Origin: JACKBK01 sp963707275
Lineage (GTDB): Bacteria; Chloroflexota; Anaerolineae; JAAEKA01
NCBI GenBank assembly: GCA_963707275.1
Contig: CAVPPH010000004.1
Span: 310,001-374,000, forward strand
Reading direction: 5' to 3'
Length of the DNA stretch: 64,000 nt
In this document: positions 15,179 through 23,903 of the stretch, one piece after another
How positions within the stretch are numbered: position 1 is the first letter of the stretch
Layout: every line of letters starts with the position of its first letter
Notes under the pieces: model-generated
The model's database searches: none
Told to the model about the DNA's origin: nothing
The model's input: the letters and a program-made list of their open reading frames with translations, nothing else
Translations under genes and position numbers: made by a program

Positions 15179-15546
15179 ATGATCCAAAGAGAAAGCCGGC
15201 TCAAGGTAGCCGACAACACCGGCGCAAAAGTGATTTTGTGCATCCAGGTCCGAGGTGGCACTGGCCGTCGCTATGGACGTGTTGGCGATGTGATCGTCGC
15301 TACCGTCAAGCAGGCCGCCCCACACAGCAGTGTCAAGAAGGGTGACATCGTCAAGGCTGTCATCGTGCGTACAGCCAAGGAATATGGTCGGCCCGACGGC
15401 AGCCACATTCGCTTCGATGACAACGCTGCGGTGATCATCGATGACCATAAGAACCCAAAGGGCACGCGTATCTTCGGCCCGGTGGCCCGAGAGTTGCGTG
15501 AGCAGGGTACATGAAGATTGTATCGCTGGCTCCGGAGGTGCTCTGA
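15179..15546 (+). CDS. rplN: Ribosomal protein L14 (C-terminal frameshift)
   Basis: L14 lies at the subunit interface. ATG at 15179 (MIQRESRLKVADNTGAKVI) follows GCAGGAG. Conserved motifs are ADNTGAK, RRYGRVGDVIVATVK, VIVRTAKE and IFGPVARELRE. A lost base near 15510 gives an early stop. In the adjacent frame the conserved end MKIVSLAPEVL follows, and its TGA overlaps the rplX ATG (TGATG). Confidence 0.94.
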
Positions 15547-15906
15547 TGCATATTCGAACTGGAGATACCGTGATAGTCATCAGCGGTGAAGCAAGGGGTG
15601 AGCGTGGCGAGGTGCAGCGTGTCTTGCTTGGTCGCTACGGCGGTCGTATGCGCGGCAAGCCCAATCCCAACAACGTGCGGGTCATCGTGGCTGGTGTCAA
15701 CCTGATCATCAAGCACCAGCGTCGGACGGGCAACGTTCGTACGCAGACTGGCCGGATCGAGCGCGAAGCGCCGATCCACGTCAGCAACGTGATGCTGATT
15801 TGTCCCGCACTGCGGCAAGCCAACCCGTGTCGGCCACCAGATCCTGGAGGACGGCGTCAAGGTGCGGCAGTGCAAAAACGAGGAATGTCGCCAGACAATG
15901 GACTGA
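15546..15906 (+). CDS. rplX: Ribosomal protein L24 with C-terminal zinc ribbon (one frameshift)
   Basis: L24 initiates 50S assembly. It starts MHIRTGDTVIVISGEARGERG (KOW motif) at 15546, overlapping the rplN stop. HVSNVMLICP leads, after removal of an extra G near 15810, into CGKPTRVGHQILEDG and CKNEECRQTMD. The CPxC...CxxxxC pattern indicates a zinc-ribbon tail, as in L24 of several other bacterial groups. Length is about 120 residues. Confidence 0.92.
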
Positions 15907-15967
15907 TGCCTGATTGCCAGGCCGCAGACCAGGAAGTTCAAGAAAGCATTGGCTGGCAGGAGTGAAT

Positions 15968-16532
15968 ATGCCTAGGCTAAAAGATCATTATCGCACCGAG
16001 GTAATCTCGGCGCTTCACGAAGAGTTTAAGTACGACAACCCGATGCAGGTGCCGCGTCTTGAGAAGATCGTGCTCAACATCGGCATGGGCGAGGCGTTGC
16101 AGAATGCCAAGGCGTTGGACGCGGCAGTTTCTGACCTGACCCAGATCGTTGGGCAGAAGCCGGTCACGACCAAGGCCCGCAAGTCTATCGCCACCTACAA
16201 GCTGCGCGAGGGCAACACCATCGGCGTCACGGTGACACTGCGCGGCGATCGCATGTGGGACTTTCTTGATCGTCTCTGCAACGTCGCTCTGCCGCGTGTT
16301 CGTGACTTCAGCGGTGTGTCGCCCGACAGTTTCGACGGTCGTGGCAACTACAGCTTGGGGTTGCGTGAGCAGCTCATGTTCCCGGAGATCGATTACGACA
16401 AGATCGACAAGGTACGCGGGATGTCCGTCACCATCGTAACGACTGCCGAGGAACGATGAAGAAGGTCGCCGGCTGTTGCACCATCTGGGTATGCCCGTTT
16501 CGTCGGGCAGGCCAGCAGCGCTAGGGCGCTAG
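15968..16532 (+). CDS. rplE: Ribosomal protein L5 (C-terminal frameshift)
   Basis: L5 binds 5S rRNA. ATG at 15968 (MPRLKDHYRTEVISAL) follows GCAGGAG. Motifs are LEKIVLNIGMGEA, KARKSIATYKLREG, RVRDFSGVSPDSFDGRGNYS and FPEIDYDKIDKVRGM. The frame stops early at 16459. Removal of one base near 16448 gives NDEEGRRLLHHLGMPV, the normal L5 end, and a stop at 16530-16532. Confidence 0.93.
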
Positions 16533-16579
16533 CTTGGCCGCCAACGAAATGGATTTGAAGAAACGAAGAGGCAAGAACC

Positions 16580-16762
16580 TTGGCTAAGACATGCATGACC
16601 TATCGTGAGCAGCGGCGCAAGTACCCTGTGCAGGTACGCAATCGCTGCACCATCTGTGGACGACCTCGCGGCTACATGCGCAGGTTTAAGCTCTGCCGCA
16701 TCTGTTTCCGCAAGGAAGCTCTGGAAGGCCGCCTGCCGGGCATCGTCAAGTCCAGCTGGTAG
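16580..16762 (+). CDS. rpsZ: Ribosomal protein S14, zinc-binding short form
   Basis: An intact S14 of 60 residues of the C+ type: CTIC at about residues 24-27 and CRIC at 39-42 bind zinc. RGYMRRFKLCRICFRKEA and LPGIVKSSW are diagnostic. TTG at 16580 is the start. The 138 bases that follow to rpsH hold no other gene. Confidence 0.95.
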   Translation: MAKTCMTYREQRRKYPVQVRNRCTICGRPRGYMRRFKLCRICFRKEALEGRLPGIVKSSW

Positions 16763-16899
16763 CCAACCTTAACGAGGTCGTGAAACGCAGCCGGTTCTGC
16801 AAGCAGCATGCTGGCTGAGATGCTTGAACAAAGAAACGTGGCAGGCGCCGTGTGGTTCCCCTGCTGTCACATCAAGTAGTCGATGGAGTTCAGAACGCC

Positions 16900-17295
16900 A
16901 TGATGACCGATCCTATTGCGGATATGCTGAATCGAATCAGCAACGGGCACAACGCCCACCATAAACAAGTACTGATGCCTAGCTCAAAGGTGAAGGTCGC
17001 CATTGCCCGAATTCTTAAGGAAGAGGGCTATGTGAAGAACTACCAGGTCACCCGTGACGAGCCACAGCCAAATCTGCGTGTCACCCTGAAGTACGACGAT
17101 GACCGCCAGCCGATCATTACGACGGTTAAGCGCGTCAGCAAGCCAGGTCGCCGCGTCTATGTTGGCCGTGACGAGATTCCATGGGTACTGAGCGGGATGG
17201 GTATCTCCATTCTCTCAACGCCGCGCGGGATTATGACCGGACAGCAAGCCAGGCGATTACGTGTGGGCGGCGAGGTGATCTGCTACGTGTGGTAG
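16900..17295 (+). CDS. rpsH: Ribosomal protein S8
   Basis: An intact S8, a central-domain 16S rRNA binder and spc-operon regulator in enterobacteria. ATG at 16900 (MMTDPIADMLNRI) follows GATGGAG. The C-terminal signature GMGISILSTPRGIMTGQQARR is present. Length is about 131 residues, as usual. Confidence 0.97.
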   Translation: MMTDPIADMLNRISNGHNAHHKQVLMPSSKVKVAIARILKEEGYVKNYQVTRDEPQPNLRVTLKYDDDRQPIITTVKRVSKPGRRVYVGRDEIPWVLSGMGISILSTPRGIMTGQQARRLRVGGEVICYVW

Positions 17296-17386
17296 CCGCA
17301 GGCTCCACCGACCCGTTTCTCCCCGTCGCATTGGCGTCGGGTGAGATCGCCAGCAGACATTTCTCGTCACCCATGGAGGTGTTAGT

Positions 17387-17929
17387 ATGTCACGAATTGG
17401 ACGATTGCCCATTTCAGTTCCCAAGAACGTTACCGTCGATGTCAAGCCGGGCAACGAGGTGGTCGTCAAGGGACCCAAGGGCCAGCTCACGCGGACCTTC
17501 AACAAGGATATGACTATCAGCCTTGAAGATGGTACGCTGGGCGTAGCCCGGCCCACTGATGGTCGTCTTCATCGCATGCAGCATGGCCTGACCCGGTCCC
17601 TGCTCAACAACATGGTGGTGGGCGTCAGCACTGGCTTCAGGCGTGAGCTGGAGATCCAGGGTGTTGGGTATCGTGCCGAGGTCAAGGGCGCGGGTTTGAC
17701 GCTCTTCATGGGATACTCCAACCCGGTCGAGATGCCTGCGCCTGATGGCATCACGTTCGCGGTTCAGGATCGCGGCTCCCGGATTATTATCGAGGGCTAT
17801 GACAAGGAACTGGTTGGTCTGATGGCCGCCAAGGTCCGCTCGGTTCGCCCGCCAGAGCCTTATCACGGCAAGGGCATTCGCTACGCAGGCGAGCAAGTTC
17901 GCCGCAAGCAGGGCAAGACCGGTAAATAA
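17387..17929 (+). CDS. rplF: Ribosomal protein L6
   Basis: An intact L6 of 180 residues. MSRIGRLPISVPKNV, HGLTRSLLNNMVVGVSTGF, and the C-terminal PPEPYHGKGIRYAGEQVRRKQGKTGK are diagnostic. ATG at 17387 follows TGGAGGTG. Normal length and order. Confidence 0.98.
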   Translation: MSRIGRLPISVPKNVTVDVKPGNEVVVKGPKGQLTRTFNKDMTISLEDGTLGVARPTDGRLHRMQHGLTRSLLNNMVVGVSTGFRRELEIQGVGYRAEVKGAGLTLFMGYSNPVEMPAPDGITFAVQDRGSRIIIEGYDKELVGLMAAKVRSVRPPEPYHGKGIRYAGEQVRRKQGKTGK

Positions 17930-18052
17930 TCCTGGACACGGCCAACTTGGTTTACCTGGCGGCAAGATGCCGGCCACGGTGGCTGAGAAGGCCTTTCCTT
18001 CCACCAAAAAAGATCAGGCTTGCCTGATTGTGAGAACTAGGAGAAAAAGGTT

Positions 18053-18418
18053 ATGGCGAAGGAAAGTCGAGCTGTATTGCGTGATAGACGCCATGCCCGG
18101 GTGCGCCGTCGTGTTTATGGCACGTCCGCCCGGCCGCGGTTGAACGTCTTTCGCAGCTTGAGCCACATCTACGCGCAGGTGATCGACGACGATCAGGGTC
18201 TGACGCTGGTAGCTGCTTCGACGCTGGACAACGAAATCCGCGGCAAGGCAGAGAGTGTAAACAAGACCGAGCAGGCCAAGTTGGTTGGCACGCTCGTCGC
18301 CGAGCGGGCGCTGGCCCAGGGAATCAAGCAGGTCGTGTTCGATCGCGGCGGCTATCCCTATCATGGCCGGGTGCGTGCGCTGGCAGAGGCCAGTCGCGAG
18401 GGTGGGCTGGACTTCTAG
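18053..18418 (+). CDS. rplR: Ribosomal protein L18
   Basis: An intact L18 of 121 residues that binds 5S rRNA with L5. RRVYGTSARPRLNVFRS and VFDRGGYPYHGRVRALAEASREGGLDF are diagnostic. A short inverted repeat, ATCAGGC/GCCTGAT (18013-18028), precedes the AGGAGAAAAAGG start region. Confidence 0.97.
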   Translation: MAKESRAVLRDRRHARVRRRVYGTSARPRLNVFRSLSHIYAQVIDDDQGLTLVAASTLDNEIRGKAESVNKTEQAKLVGTLVAERALAQGIKQVVFDRGGYPYHGRVRALAEASREGGLDF

Positions 18419-18491
18419 CCGCTCCGGCGCGCCAGGCCAGCTTATTTCAATCAACACACAACGCCTGCAAGGTAACGCCGCAGGAGGAACA

Positions 18492-19058
18492 ATGGCAGCA
18501 CAGCAGCAACAGCAACAACAGCGTAAACGACAGCAGCGAGGTCGCGAGGTAGAAGAGCGCGAAGAACTGGACGAGCGCGTCGTACATCTGGCCCGTACCG
18601 CCAAGGTTGTCAAGGGTGGCCGTCGGTTCGCTTTCCGCGCCGTGGTCGTCGTTGGTGACAACAATGGCAGCGTCGGCGTCGGCGTTGGTAAGGCACGTGA
18701 AGTGCCCGAGGCGATCCGCAAGGGCAGCGAGCGAGCGCGTCGGAACATGAAGAAGGTTCCGATGCAGGGAACGACGATCCCGCATCAGGTCGTAGCCAGC
18801 TACAGCGCCGCACGGGTGCTCCTGAAGCCTGCTTCCCCCGGCACCGGCGTCATTGCCGGCGGCGGCGTTCGCGCCGTGGTCGAGGCGGCGGGCATCAAGG
18901 ACATTCTGACTAAATCGATGGGCAGCGCCAACATTCTGAACGTTGTCAAGGCGACCAACGTCGGTCTGCGCTCGTTGAAGAGCCCGGAAGATGAAGCCCG
19001 GCGTCGCGGCAAACCGCTTGAAAGCGTGTCGCCGTTCTGGAGTCGAAATGCAAAGTAA
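18492..19058 (+). CDS. rpsE: Ribosomal protein S5 with poly-Gln N-terminus
   Basis: S5 contributes to decoding accuracy. ATG at 18492 follows CAGGAGGAAC. The N-terminus MAAQQQQQQQRKRQQRGREV is unusual: a run of seven Gln in a basic, low-complexity extension before the conserved LDERVVHLARTAKVVKGGRRF. The core GVGVGKAREVPEAI, GTGVIAGGGVRAVVEAAGI and the end ESVSPFW are standard. It overlaps rpmD by 11 bases. Confidence 0.96.
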   Translation: MAAQQQQQQQRKRQQRGREVEEREELDERVVHLARTAKVVKGGRRFAFRAVVVVGDNNGSVGVGVGKAREVPEAIRKGSERARRNMKKVPMQGTTIPHQVVASYSAARVLLKPASPGTGVIAGGGVRAVVEAAGIKDILTKSMGSANILNVVKATNVGLRSLKSPEDEARRRGKPLESVSPFWSRNAK

Positions 19059-19257
19059 GAATATCGATCCCAAGGCAGAGACAGTGCGCATCACCTACGT
19101 CAGGAGTGCTATCGGGTACGACAAGACCCAGAAGGGCACTGTCAAGGCGTTGGGTCTGCGCAGGCTTGGCCATACAGTCGAGCGAGCCAATTCCCCGGCG
19201 ATTCGTGGTATGATCGACAGCATCGGCCACCTCGTCGAGGTTGAAGTTATCAAGTAA
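19048..19257 (+). CDS. rpmD: Ribosomal protein L30
   Basis: An intact L30 of 69 residues. ATG at 19048 lies within the last codons of rpsE. VRITYVRSAIGYDKTQKGTV, LGLRRLGHTVERANSPAIRGM and LVEVEVI are diagnostic. Confidence 0.95.
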   Translation: MQSKNIDPKAETVRITYVRSAIGYDKTQKGTVKALGLRRLGHTVERANSPAIRGMIDSIGHLVEVEVIK

Positions 19258-19268
19258 GGGAGTTGACC

Positions 19269-19718
19269 ATGCGTTTGCATGACCTGGGCCCCGCACAGGG
19301 GTCGAAGAAGAGCCGCAAGCGCGTTGGACGCGGCATCGCTGCCGGCCAGGGCAAGACCGCTGGCCGCGGCACCAAAGGACAGAACAGCCGATCCGGCGGC
19401 GGCGTGCGCCCCTACTTTGAAGGTGGCCAGTTGCCGTTGGTGCGTCGTTTGCCGCATCTCCGCGGGTTCACCAATATCTGGCGCGTGGAGTATCAACCCG
19501 TCAATCTGGCGCGGTTGGTCAATTTCGCCGCCGACAGCGAAGTTTCCCCGGAAACGCTTGCGTCTGCCGGCATCATCAAGAAAGCTACGGATCGAGTGGC
19601 CATCCTGGCGCAGGGCGAAATCGATCGCCCGCTTCAAGTGAAGGCCCACCGCGTCTCCAAGAACGCCCAGAGCAAGATCGTAGCTGCGGGCGGGACTGTC
19701 GAGATCATCGAAGCGTAA
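19269..19718 (+). CDS. rplO: Ribosomal protein L15
   Basis: An intact L15 of 149 residues, a late 50S assembly protein. ATG at 19269 (MRLHDLGPAQGSKKSRKRVG) follows AAGGGAG; the in-frame TTG at 19263 is less well spaced. The glycine-rich RGIAAGQGKTAGRGTKGQNS and the C-terminal AAGGTVEIIEA are diagnostic. Confidence 0.96.
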   Translation: MRLHDLGPAQGSKKSRKRVGRGIAAGQGKTAGRGTKGQNSRSGGGVRPYFEGGQLPLVRRLPHLRGFTNIWRVEYQPVNLARLVNFAADSEVSPETLASAGIIKKATDRVAILAQGEIDRPLQVKAHRVSKNAQSKIVAAGGTVEIIEA

Positions 19719-19787
19719 TCTGGCGGCTTTGTCAGGCTGACTCCTGACGTTGCTCGCTGCTGGCTCGATCCAGGAGGATACACAACC

Positions 19788-21098
19788 ATGCTTACTGCTG
19801 TGCGCAATGCCATGCGCCTGCCAGACCTGCGGAACAAAATCCTGATTACGCTGGGAATCCTGGCGCTCTATCGGGCAGCTGCGTCTGTACCTGTTCCGAC
19901 GGTTAACTTAAGCGCCATGCAGGCGTTGTTCGAGAACAACGCGCTGCTTGGTTTCTTTAACATGCTGTCAGGCGGCGCTTTGAAGAACTTCTCGGTAATG
20001 GCGATGGGGGTGTATCCCTACATTACGGCCACCATTATCTTGCAGTTGCTGATCCCGATCATCCCGGCGCTGGATGCCTTGAGCAAGGAAGGTGAGGCCG
20101 GCCGGCAGAAGATGAACCAGTACACGATCTGGCTCATGATTCCGCTGGCTTTGTTGCAGGCTTTCGGCCAGGCGACGATCATGCAGCGGGCAGGCGCCTT
20201 GCCTGGGTTCGGCTTCACCAGCGAAACCTGGCTTAGCACGCTGACTATCATGATCTCGTTGGTGGCTGGCTCGATGTTCGCACTGTTTCTGGGCGAGCAG
20301 ATTACCGAACGTGGCATCGGCAACGGCGTTTCACTGATCATCTTCGGCGGCATCGTGGCTGAAATGCCGCGTAACATCGGCCAGTTGATTTCGACGCAAC
20401 AGTGGCTCCTGCTGGGCATGTTCCTTTTCGTCACGGTGGTGACTGTAGGTGTCATCGTGTATGTGCAGGAAGGCCAGCGGCGAATACCGGTCCAATATGG
20501 CAAACGCGTCAGGGCGATGCGCGGCAACCGGCTGATGGTGGTTGGCGGCCAGAACACCTTCGTGCCGCTGCGCGTCAACTCAGCCGGCATGATCCCGCTG
20601 ATCTTTGCCCAGAGCCTGCTGCTGTTTCCCAGTACCATCGCCAGTTACTTCGCCAGCCAGCCGGGCATCATTGGCAGCATCGCGACCTTTGTCTCAACCG
20701 AGTTCGCACCGACCAGCGCGTGGTACTGGATTCTGTACTTCCTGATGGTGATCGGGTTCACCTACTTCTACACTGACGTGATCTTCCGGCAGCAAAATCT
20801 TGCCGAAACGTTGCAACGCCAGGGTGGTTTCATCCCCGGCATCCGGCCAGGCAAGCGCACTGAGGATTACCTCAACGCTGTTATGAGCCGTATCACGTTG
20901 GTCGGCGCTTTGTTCCTTGGTATCATTGCGATCCTGCCCTGGCTGGTGAGCCTGATTACCCGACAGGACATGGCCTCCAACACGCAGTTGCTGATCTCCA
21001 GCGCCGGCTTGCTGATCGTGGTCGGTGTCGTGTTGGATACGATGAAACAGCTCGAGGCGCAGTTGCTCATGCGTCACTACGAAGGGTTCATCCGCTAG
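19788..21098 (+). CDS. secY: Protein translocase subunit SecY
   Basis: An intact protein of 436 residues, the membrane channel of the Sec translocon, with about ten hydrophobic segments. Motifs include LRNKILITLGILALYRAAASVPVP at the N-terminus, the plug and TM2 region (SGGALKNFSVMAMGVYPYITA) and the conserved cytoplasmic loop FRQQNLAETLQRQGGFIPGIRPGKRTEDYL. ATG follows CCAGGAGG. adk and map follow, as in many spc operons. Confidence 0.97.
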   Translation: MLTAVRNAMRLPDLRNKILITLGILALYRAAASVPVPTVNLSAMQALFENNALLGFFNMLSGGALKNFSVMAMGVYPYITATIILQLLIPIIPALDALSKEGEAGRQKMNQYTIWLMIPLALLQAFGQATIMQRAGALPGFGFTSETWLSTLTIMISLVAGSMFALFLGEQITERGIGNGVSLIIFGGIVAEMPRNIGQLISTQQWLLLGMFLFVTVVTVGVIVYVQEGQRRIPVQYGKRVRAMRGNRLMVVGGQNTFVPLRVNSAGMIPLIFAQSLLLFPSTIASYFASQPGIIGSIATFVSTEFAPTSAWYWILYFLMVIGFTYFYTDVIFRQQNLAETLQRQGGFIPGIRPGKRTEDYLNAVMSRITLVGALFLGIIAILPWLVSLITRQDMASNTQLLISSAGLLIVVGVVLDTMKQLEAQLLMRHYEGFIR

Positions 21099-21175
21099 TC
21101 GCAGGAGCCTGACGAGCAGCCTCTCGACCAACAAGGCGAAACCATGGGTTTCCGTAACTCAGGGAGAGTGTGACA

Positions 21176-21850
21176 ATGGCGTCAGCGTATCCCGTTCATC
21201 TCGTGTTGGTAGGGCCGCCAGGGGCCGGCAAAGGCACCCAGGCAGCCATGTTGGAGAGCGAACTTGGACTGAAGCAGATCTCCTCAGGCGATCTGTTTCG
21301 AGAGAACTTGAAAAACCAAACGGCGCTTGGCGAGCTTGCCAGGACCTACATCGACCGGGGCGAACTGGTGCCGGACAACGTCACCATCGCCATGGTTGAG
21401 AATCGCATCCAGCGCTCCGACTGCGCCCGGGGCGTCATCTTCGATGGCTTCCCGCGTACGTTGGAACAGGCCACTGCGCTGGACGAGATGCTGGCATTGC
21501 AGGACAGTGAGATTCGTCTTGCGCCGGCGCTGGTCGCCTCAGATGACGTCATCATGGATCGCATGACCGGACGGCGTGTCTGTCGCAACTGCGGCGCGGT
21601 GTATCACATGTGTTACAATCCACCCAAGGTGGAGGGCGTGTGTGACGCCTGCGGCGGCGAACTGTACCAGCGGTCTGATGACTCGCCTGAGACGGTGCGC
21701 AACCGGCTCTTCGTTTACTACAAGCAGACGTCGCCGTTGATCGGCTACTACTACGCCAAGAACCTGCTGGTGCGCGTAGATGCTGATCAGCCCATCGGAG
21801 CAGTCAAGCAGGCGATGTTGGAAGCAGTCAGGGTCGTGATAAGCGAGTGA
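21176..21850 (+). CDS. adk: Adenylate kinase (zinc-lid form)
   Basis: Converts ATP + AMP to 2 ADP. ATG at 21176 follows GGGAG; the in-frame GTG at 21170 is too close to it. The P-loop is GPPGAGKGTQ, the AMP-binding motifs are SSGDLFRENL and FDGFPRT, and the LID has CRNCGAVYH...CDACGG, so it is the zinc-binding long form. About 224 residues. Its TGA overlaps the map ATG. Confidence 0.97.
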   Translation: MASAYPVHLVLVGPPGAGKGTQAAMLESELGLKQISSGDLFRENLKNQTALGELARTYIDRGELVPDNVTIAMVENRIQRSDCARGVIFDGFPRTLEQATALDEMLALQDSEIRLAPALVASDDVIMDRMTGRRVCRNCGAVYHMCYNPPKVEGVCDACGGELYQRSDDSPETVRNRLFVYYKQTSPLIGYYYAKNLLVRVDADQPIGAVKQAMLEAVRVVISE

Positions 21851-22677
21851 TGTTGTTTTCGAGGCAGACCAACGGAATCAGAATCAAGACCGCGCATGAA
21901 CTTGACTTGATGCGTACTGCCGGCCGTATTGTGGCCGAAGTGCACGCCAGGATGCGCGAGATGGTGCAGCCTGGCGTCAGCACAGCCGAGCTGGATGCCG
22001 CCGCCGAGGATATCATCCGTGGCTACGGTGCGATTCCTGCCTTTGTCGATTATCCCAACGCCCGGCCAAGCGGCCCGGTGTTCCCGGCGACGCTCTGCAC
22101 GTCCATCAACGATGAACTGGTGCACGGCATTCCAAGCCGGCAGCGGGTGTTGGTGGAAGGCGACATCATCAGTATCGATGTCGGCGCGATCTACAAAGGT
22201 TACGTTGGCGACTCTGGCTGGACCTATCCGGTCGGCCAGGTGAGCGAAGAAGCGCAGCGCCTGCTGGAAGCAACCGAAGGAAGCCTCTGGGCAGGCATCG
22301 CCCAGGCCAGAGGCGGCAATCGCTTCGTCGATGTGTCACGGGCTGTGCAGCAGTACGCCGAAGAGCGCGGGTTTTCCATCGTGCGCGAGTACACCAGCCA
22401 CGGCGTCGGCAGCAAGATGCACGAAGAGCCGCAGATCCTGAACTTCGTGCCGACCGACCGTCGCGATGCAGCCCGCAGCTATCCGGCCATGAACCGCCGG
22501 CTGTCAGCAGGCATGACCTTCGCCCTCGAGCCGATGGTCAACGCCGGTGTCTGGGAGACGCGGGTTCACGACGACGAGTGGACTGTGTCCACGAAAGATG
22601 GTCGTCTGTCGGCGCATTTTGAACACACCATCGCCATCACCGATGGCGAGCCAGAGATACTTACAAAGCTCTCGTGA
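21850..22677 (+). CDS. map: Methionine aminopeptidase type I
   Basis: Removes the initiator Met. ATG at 21850 overlaps the adk stop. About 275 residues. Metal ligands are visible: D in IISIDVGAIYKGYVGD (two Asp), H in SHGVGSKMHEEP, E in TFALEPMV and E in SAHFEHTIAI. The active-site His is in DELVHGIPS. Family length is normal. Confidence 0.97.
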   Translation: MLFSRQTNGIRIKTAHELDLMRTAGRIVAEVHARMREMVQPGVSTAELDAAAEDIIRGYGAIPAFVDYPNARPSGPVFPATLCTSINDELVHGIPSRQRVLVEGDIISIDVGAIYKGYVGDSGWTYPVGQVSEEAQRLLEATEGSLWAGIAQARGGNRFVDVSRAVQQYAEERGFSIVREYTSHGVGSKMHEEPQILNFVPTDRRDAARSYPAMNRRLSAGMTFALEPMVNAGVWETRVHDDEWTVSTKDGRLSAHFEHTIAITDGEPEILTKLS

Positions 22678-22713
22678 TACGGCCGCTAGTCGTGCCGAAA
22701 AGGAGTTTGGACC

Positions 22714-22827
22714 ATGAAGGTGAAGCCGTCGGTTAAGCGACGATGTGAGAACTGCAAAGTCATCAAGCGCAAGGGTATTGTGCGGGTAATCTGCACCAAC
22801 CCGAGGCATAAGCAGCGCCAGGGCTAG
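22714..22827 (+). CDS. rpmJ: Ribosomal protein L36 (zinc form)
   Basis: A protein of 37 residues, MKVKPSVKRRCENCKVIKRK and so on, with the zinc ligands C11, C14, C27 and H32. ATG at 22714 follows AAAAGGAG. infA, which commonly lies between map and rpmJ, is absent: the 36 bases between map and rpmJ cannot encode it. Confidence 0.95.
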   Translation: MKVKPSVKRRCENCKVIKRKGIVRVICTNPRHKQRQG

Positions 22828-22833
22828 CGGACA

Positions 22834-22897
22834 GTGAGCGGTAAACGGTACGCAGTCAGAAGTCAGAGGGCTGAAGACTGATTACCGTTTACTGGCT
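22834..22897. repeat. Inverted heptanucleotide repeat between rpmJ and rpsM
   Basis: Five 7-base units of the type GTAAACG/GTACGCA (22834-22868) face three units ACTGATT, ACCGTTT, ACTGGCT (22877-22897). The arms can pair imperfectly as a hairpin. Same family as at 241-386. Confidence 0.8.
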
Positions 22898-22934
22898 GAG
22901 GAACGCTCGCAAGTCAACAAGGAGTTAGAAAAGA

Positions 22935-23312
22935 ATGGCACGTATTGCCGGAATTGACCTGCCCCGCGATAAGCGGGTCGTGATTGGATTGACCTATATC
23001 TACGGGATCGGCCGATCCACCAGCGCTCAGATATTGCGCCAGCTTGATATCGACGAGAGCGTTCGTATTCGCGATCTTACCGAGTTGGACGTGGCCAAGC
23101 TGCGCGAGACCATCGACCGCGAGCATCAGGTGGAAGGCGACCTGCGCCGCGAAGTGAACATGAATATCAAGCGGTTGCAGGAAATCAACTGCTACCGCGG
23201 CATGCGTCACCGCCTCAACCTGCCGACGCGTGGCCAGCGCACACGAACCAATGCACGCACGCGGCGTGGATCCCGTAAGACGGTTCCCGGCAAGAAGCGC
23301 GCACGCAAGTAA
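22935..23312 (+). CDS. rpsM: Ribosomal protein S13
   Basis: An intact S13 of 125 residues. ARIAGIDLPRDKRVVIGLTYIYGIG, REVNMNIKRLQEINCYRGMRH and the C-terminal RGQRTRTNARTRRG are diagnostic. ATG follows AAGGAG. It starts the alpha-operon segment. Confidence 0.98.
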   Translation: MARIAGIDLPRDKRVVIGLTYIYGIGRSTSAQILRQLDIDESVRIRDLTELDVAKLRETIDREHQVEGDLRREVNMNIKRLQEINCYRGMRHRLNLPTRGQRTRTNARTRRGSRKTVPGKKRARK

Positions 23313-23327
23313 CAGAGGAGATAGTCA

Positions 23328-23726
23328 ATGGGAAATCCCCGACGCACCGTTCGCCGCGGGCCGCGACGCGAGAAGCGCACTGTTCCCCATGGGCAGGCAT
23401 TCATTCAGGCCAGCTTCAACAATACCATCATCACCATTACCGATCAGCAAGGTAACACGGTGGCATGGAGCAGTTCCGGCACAGTCGGCTTCAAGGGCTC
23501 ACGCAAGAGCACGCCCTATGCCGCGCAGATGGCCGCCGTGTCATCCGGCAGGCAAGCCATGGACATGGGAATGCGCGAGATCGATGTCTACGTCAAGGGC
23601 CCCGGTCCGGGACGCGAGTCGGCGATCCGGTCGTTGCAGGCCGCTGGCTTGAAGGTGACAAGCATCACCGACATCACGCCGCTGCCGCACAACGGTTGCC
23701 GCCCGCCCAAGAAGCGCCGCGTATAA
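23328..23726 (+). CDS. rpsK: Ribosomal protein S11
   Basis: An intact S11 of 132 residues of the 30S platform. GQAFIQASFNNTIITITDQQG, KGSRKSTPYAAQMAA and DITPLPHNGCRPPKKRRV are diagnostic. ATG at 23328 follows GAGGAG. Confidence 0.98.
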   Translation: MGNPRRTVRRGPRREKRTVPHGQAFIQASFNNTIITITDQQGNTVAWSSSGTVGFKGSRKSTPYAAQMAAVSSGRQAMDMGMREIDVYVKGPGPGRESAIRSLQAAGLKVTSITDITPLPHNGCRPPKKRRV

Positions 23727-23733
23727 TTTCGTT

Positions 23734-23818
23734 AGTTGCTCAGCCGTCATTATCCACGCTTCACGAGCGTAGACTGCCGCCTTCGCGGAAGTGACACAAT
23801 AGTAAAGGCTGAGTAGCT
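23734..23818 (+). promoter_or_regulatory. Structured RNA leader of rpsD
   Basis: The outer arms 23734-23745 (AGTTGCTCAGCC) and 23807-23818 (GGCTGAGTAGCT) form a 12-bp stem with two G-U wobbles and otherwise Watson-Crick pairs. They enclose ACGCT/AGCGT (23756-23760 with 23766-23770) and CCGC/GCGG (23777-23780 with 23785-23788). G-U pairs suggest selection at the RNA level. The position in the 177-base gap before rpsD suggests autoregulation by S4, as known for other S4 leaders; no match to a known leader class could be tested. Confidence 0.6.
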
Positions 23819-23903
23819 GCAAAACAAAAGATTCGCTTGCGAGAGGGACGAAGGTTGCCAAGCCGTAAACCTCTCCTAAACCAGAATCCAGGAGGATTAG
23901 AAT

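Noticed and set aside
23722..23727. TATAAT at the rpsK stop as a promoter for rpsD
   Set aside because: No -35 element lies 16-18 bases upstream (best TTGCCG is 20 bases away), and the bases are part of the rpsK stop codon.
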